Source: Mycobacterium sp. GA-1199 (GTDB taxonomy: Bacteria; Actinomycetota; Actinomycetes; Mycobacteriales; Mycobacteriaceae). Taken from it: a stretch of DNA of 64,000 nucleotides. This document shows positions 61,585 through 64,000 of this stretch, one piece after another. The stretch's first letter is position 1, and every line of letters begins with the position of its first letter. Position numbers and translations under genes: made by a program. The notes under the pieces are model-generated. The model worked only from the letters and a program-made list of their open reading frames with translations, ran no database searches and was not told the DNA's origin. Where the stretch lies: the NCBI RefSeq assembly GCF_001500045.1, contig NZ_LQIX01000034.1, positions 124,001-188,000 of the forward strand, given 5' to 3'.

Positions 61585-61637
61585 GTGCGCAAAATGCTCT
61601 CACGCCGCGGCGTGTCGTGTGCAAACACGCACCGTCG
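61585..61637 (+). repeat. dispersed intergenic repeat, family 1 copy 2
   Basis: GTGCGCAAA (61585-61593), 18 bases, GTGTCGTGTGCAAAC (61612-61626), then GCACCGTCG to 61637. It lies between the YnfA-like gene start and the stop of the following minus-strand gene. It pairs as an inverted copy with the one at 61153-61210. Confidence 0.7.
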
Positions 61638-61649
61638 CGCCACTGATTG

Positions 61650-62534
61650 TCAGGTCAGGTGGGCGCTGTCGTCGTCGAGGTCGTCGCGGTTCAGGCCCAT
61701 GGGCGTCGCGGCGGGCAGGTCGCCGCCGGCGACCACTTTGCGGGTGATCGGTGTCAGCGTGCGGAACAGCGTCTCGATCTCGTCATCGTTCAACACGTCG
61801 AGCGCCGGCAGCGCCAGCCGGTCGGTGTCGTCCTCGATCCGCTGTTTGAGGTCGCGGCCGGCGTCGGTGAGCTCATCACCGTCGAGCAGTCCACGCCCAA
61901 CGAGCCGGTCGCGGTACAGCGCCCACTGTTCGTCGTCGTAGTCGCGGCTGCGCATGATCATCTCCTTGGGCACACGGCCCGCAGCGGCGTGCAGGATGTT
62001 GCTCTCGCGACCGGAGATCCCGTGAGTGATGAGCAACGCGATGTGGCCGTCACCGCGCTGTTCCCGCAGCAGCGTTGTGGCGTGCCAGAGTTTGGCCAGA
62101 GGTTCGTCCGGCCACGGCAGAGCCGCGTTGGCGGCGAACAGGCATCGACCGTCGAGCGCGGCGCTGCGGGCGACCTTCGCCAACAGGTCAGCTGCGGTGG
62201 CCACGTCGTCGCCGTGTCCGACGCCGTAACGCTCGAGCGCCGCCACCGCGGACTCCAGTCGAACCCGCAGCGCGTTGGCCGGGGGAGCCACCTCCCACGC
62301 CGCCGGAAGAGCCTTGGCGACCCGGTGCGGCGCGAAGTTGTAGAACGCCGCCGTCACCACCTCGGGCGCGACCTCGCCCAGCGGTGCCGACCTGGCCGCG
62401 AAATAGCCCATCCAGAATCCCTTGTAGCCAAGGCCGTCGAGGGCCGCCCGAGCTTCGGGGGCGAAGTAGGTGACGGCGTGCACGGGTTCGAGTCGATCGA
62501 AGAATCGGCGCGCCAACGACGGTTGCCTGTCCAC
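61650..62534 (-). CDS. SCO6745-like conserved actinobacterial protein
   Basis: A 294-residue, largely helical soluble protein. The N-terminal ARRFFDRLEPVHAVTYFAPEARAALDGLGYKGFWMGYFAARSAPLG is the recognisable signature of the SCO6745-type family of Actinobacteria. The C-terminal third resembles a MarR-like winged helix (YRDRLVGRGLLDGDELTDAGRDLKQRIEDDTDRLA), which may mean DNA binding. No function is established that I know of. Confidence 0.75.
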   Translation of the reverse strand: MDRQPSLARRFFDRLEPVHAVTYFAPEARAALDGLGYKGFWMGYFAARSAPLGEVAPEVVTAAFYNFAPHRVAKALPAAWEVAPPANALRVRLESAVAALERYGVGHGDDVATAADLLAKVARSAALDGRCLFAANAALPWPDEPLAKLWHATTLLREQRGDGHIALLITHGISGRESNILHAAAGRVPKEMIMRSRDYDDEQWALYRDRLVGRGLLDGDELTDAGRDLKQRIEDDTDRLALPALDVLNDDEIETLFRTLTPITRKVVAGGDLPAATPMGLNRDDLDDDSAHLT

Positions 62535-62590
62535 GTCGGCAGTTAACCACTGACGTCGATCCCCGCCCGCCGCGGCCCGATCATGAGGTG

Positions 62591-63304
62591 TCAGTGGCCC
62601 GACGAATCCTCGGACACCGCCGAACTGGCCTCGTCGATGATCGCCCGCATGGCCTGTTCGGCCGCCGCCTCGTCACGCAGTCGGATGGCGCGCGCAACCT
62701 CGTCGTGCAGGTTGATCGCGGCGGGGTTGGGCGTCGAGGGCATCATCCCGTGGTGGGTTCGCCCGGCGAGCACTTCGGCCACAACACCGTCCAGTGCACG
62801 GAACATCTCGTTGCCGCTGGCCTCCAACATGGTCCGGTGAAACAGCTTGTCGGCCTCGAGGTATGCCTCGAGGTCGCCCGCGCGGCCGTGGACCACCATG
62901 TCCGAAACGGCGGCCGCCATGATGCGGCACTGATCCGGGCCGGCCCGCCGCGCGGCCAGAGCGGCCGCCGCCGGCTCGAATCCGCGGCGTAGCTCGGAAA
63001 GCGAGAGGAGTTGGGCGGCCCGGTCGCCTGCTTCCAAGCGCCAGCGAATCAACCTGGGGTCGAAGACATTCCACTTCTCCGACGGTTGGACCGTGATGCC
63101 CACCCGCCGCCGCGACTCGACCATGCCCATCGATTCGAGGACCCGGATCGCCTCACGAGCGACGCTGCGCGACACCCCGTGACGCGCGCTGACCCCGTCG
63201 AGGGTCAACACCTGCCCGGCGGGATACTCACCGGAGACGATCGCGGTGCCCAGCGCATTGAGTAGATTGCCGTGCAGCGCGCCGACGATTGGTTGAGACG
63301 CCAC
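62591..63304 (-). CDS. FadR-subfamily GntR regulator (probable gluconate regulator)
   Basis: A 237-residue regulator. The N-terminal winged HTH is LLNALGTAIVSGEYPAGQVLTLDGVSARHGVSRSVAREAIRVLESMGMVE. The C-terminal FCD-type all-helical effector domain has metal-ligand candidates in EADKLFHRTML and NLHDEVARAI. It is divergent from a gluconokinase gene across a 124-bp AT-rich region with several inverted repeats, so it likely represses that gene and itself in response to gluconate or a phosphorylated sugar acid (inference). Confidence 0.9.
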   Translation of the reverse strand: MASQPIVGALHGNLLNALGTAIVSGEYPAGQVLTLDGVSARHGVSRSVAREAIRVLESMGMVESRRRVGITVQPSEKWNVFDPRLIRWRLEAGDRAAQLLSLSELRRGFEPAAAALAARRAGPDQCRIMAAAVSDMVVHGRAGDLEAYLEADKLFHRTMLEASGNEMFRALDGVVAEVLAGRTHHGMMPSTPNPAAINLHDEVARAIRLRDEAAAEQAMRAIIDEASSAVSEDSSGH

Positions 63305-63428
63305 GCATACATCTTTTCATAACGTTGGCAATAGCCACTAAAGACATATCAATGCGTAATGCTATTGCAATCGTATGCCTATTACGGAATGCTGTGTGAT
63401 GCCAAACACAACTGGGTAGGTGGAGGAA
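63305..63428. promoter_or_regulatory. divergent gluconate promoter region with nested inverted repeats
   Basis: This AT-rich spacer contains GCATAC (63305-63310), GCAATAGC (63328-63335), GCTATTGC (63361-63368) and GTATGC (63373-63378). These are two nested inverted-repeat pairs arranged about a common centre. TGGCAATAGCCA (63326-63337) is itself a palindrome. The arrangement suits one or two dimers of the GntR-family regulator binding between the divergent starts. Confidence 0.55.
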
Positions 63429-63932
63429 ATGGCGTCTCCGATCGTGGTCATGGGCGTCTCAGGTTCGGGCAAGTCGACCGTGGGTGCCGCGCTCGCGCAG
63501 CGATTGCGCGTACCGTTCGCCGATGCGGACGACTTCCATCCGCCGGCCAACATCGCGAAGATGACGGCCGGTGAGGCGCTCGACGACGACGACCGCTACC
63601 CGTGGCTGGAAGCGATCGGTGAGTGGTTGGCCGAGCGCTGCGCAACCGGTGGGGTGATGAGTTGCTCGGCGCTCAAGCGCAAGTACCGGGATCAGTTGCG
63701 GCGTCACTGCCCTGAGGTGGAACTCCTGCATCTGGTCGGCACCCCAGAGGTCATCGGCAGGCGGCAGGCCAGCCGTCCCGGTCACTTCATGCCGGCATCA
63801 CTGCTGGCTTCTCAATTCGCGACACTCGAACCGCTGGGACCCGACGAGCGCGGCGTCGACATCGACGTCGACCAGAGCATCGATGCCATCGTCGAGAGCT
63901 ATGTAGCGGCAACGGGTTCGACCGACCGGTAA
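63429..63932 (+). CDS. gntK: gluconokinase
   Basis: A 167-residue P-loop kinase that phosphorylates gluconate to 6-phosphogluconate, feeding the pentose phosphate pathway. Walker A is VMGVSGSGKSTVG at the N-terminus. DADDFHPPANIAKM, SCSALKRKYRDQLR and SRPGHFMPASLLASQFATLEPL are diagnostic of the GntK family. The GTG at 63420 would add three residues. The GGAGGAA motif lies very close to ATG 63429, so the exact start is uncertain. Confidence 0.92.
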   Translation: MASPIVVMGVSGSGKSTVGAALAQRLRVPFADADDFHPPANIAKMTAGEALDDDDRYPWLEAIGEWLAERCATGGVMSCSALKRKYRDQLRRHCPEVELLHLVGTPEVIGRRQASRPGHFMPASLLASQFATLEPLGPDERGVDIDVDQSIDAIVESYVAATGSTDR

Positions 63933-63937
63933 GACGC

Positions 63938-64000
63938 GTGGCTGATACACCGGATGAACCAAAGACGTTGCCAGTGAGGCGCTTTGGCCATCCACCGATA
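63938..64000 (+). CDS. possible 5' end of a downstream gene (runs off window)
   Basis: From GTG 63938, five bases after the gluconokinase stop, the frame stays open to the window end (VADTPDEPKTLPVRRFGHPP). It may be the N-terminal cytosolic segment of a gluconate-operon gene such as a permease, but only 21 codons are visible and no family can be assigned. Confidence 0.3.
   Translation, partial: MADTPDEPKTLPVRRFGHPPI

Noticed and set aside
1..64000. Mobile elements, prophage, toxin-antitoxin or biosynthetic gene clusters
   Set aside because: No transposase, integrase, phage structural gene, toxin-antitoxin pair or NRPS/PKS module was found in any frame. Accessory genes appear without recognisable mobility genes.

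Overview
The window is a high-GC actinobacterial chromosome segment. Gene content and order match the Mycobacterium tuberculosis Rv2114-Rv2045c neighbourhood as I remember it: the Pup-proteasome genes, pafBC-tatAC-helY, cobLMK, cobGH(IJ), cobN, ppm1, rbpA, and lppI/lipT. The lipoprotein acyltransferase (lnt) and the dolichol-phosphate mannose synthase (ppm1) are separate genes, whereas M. tuberculosis fuses them. With the large accessory content between conserved blocks, this points to a fast-growing environmental Mycobacterium (Mycolicibacterium). No rRNA, tRNA, insertion sequence, prophage or CRISPR array was seen.

Layout. 1-3.5 kb: end of a TPR-repeat regulator and two tandem paralogous membrane proteins. 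3.5-13.3 kb: the pupylation system (dop, pup, prcB, prcA; then pafA, pafB, pafC), interrupted by a minus-strand trio of an EspC-like protein, a DUF1023 hydrolase and an epoxide-hydrolase-like enzyme. 13.3-18.5 kb: Tat translocase genes, the helicase helY and a Gln/Tyr-rich membrane protein. 18.5-24.6 kb: exonuclease, pepE, F420-dependent biliverdin reductase, SDR, then cobL-cobM-cobK translationally coupled. 24.6-32.1 kb: an accessory block with a ring-cleavage dioxygenase, an APH-like kinase and a nitrosative-stress/nitrite locus. The locus comprises hemerythrin-DUF2249, a SufR-like Fe-S regulator, an NnrS-like membrane protein and an 854-residue membrane/cupredoxin/NirK-like fusion. 32.1-35.3 kb: cobIJ, cobH, cobG on the minus strand. 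35.4-41.5 kb: a TauD-type sulfate-ester dioxygenase, a four-gene betaine/choline-type ABC transporter and a flavin monooxygenase. 41.5-46.3 kb: a 33-codon membrane ORF, cobN and two tandem F420/PPOX proteins. 46.3-53.1 kb: dienelactone hydrolase, FxsA, amidohydrolase, lnt, ppm1, rbpA and two small unknown genes. 53.2-56.9 kb: a sulfonate-uptake operon (ssuC, ssuB, frameshifted ssuA, ssuD). 56.9-64 kb: lppI-like lipoprotein, lipT (apparent frameshift), a kinase-DUF fusion, a YnfA-type protein, an SCO6745-like protein, and a divergent FadR/GntR regulator and gluconokinase pair.

How the genes work together. PafA ligates Pup (made as the Gln form and deamidated by Dop) to substrates for the PrcAB proteasome. 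PafBC regulates DNA-damage genes from the same region. The three cob clusters encode much of the aerobic corrin pathway. SsuABCD and the TauD enzyme suggest scavenging of organic sulfur.

Most noteworthy: the NirK-like fusion keeps all expected copper ligands but has Leu where NirK has its catalytic His. Two families of short dispersed intergenic elements have invariant internal spacing. A SigE/SigH(R)-type promoter lies ahead of rbpA. A small membrane ORF with two strong palindromes precedes cobN. Two apparent single-base frameshifts (ssuA, lipT) may be sequence errors. Locus comparisons with M. tuberculosis are from memory, not from a search.
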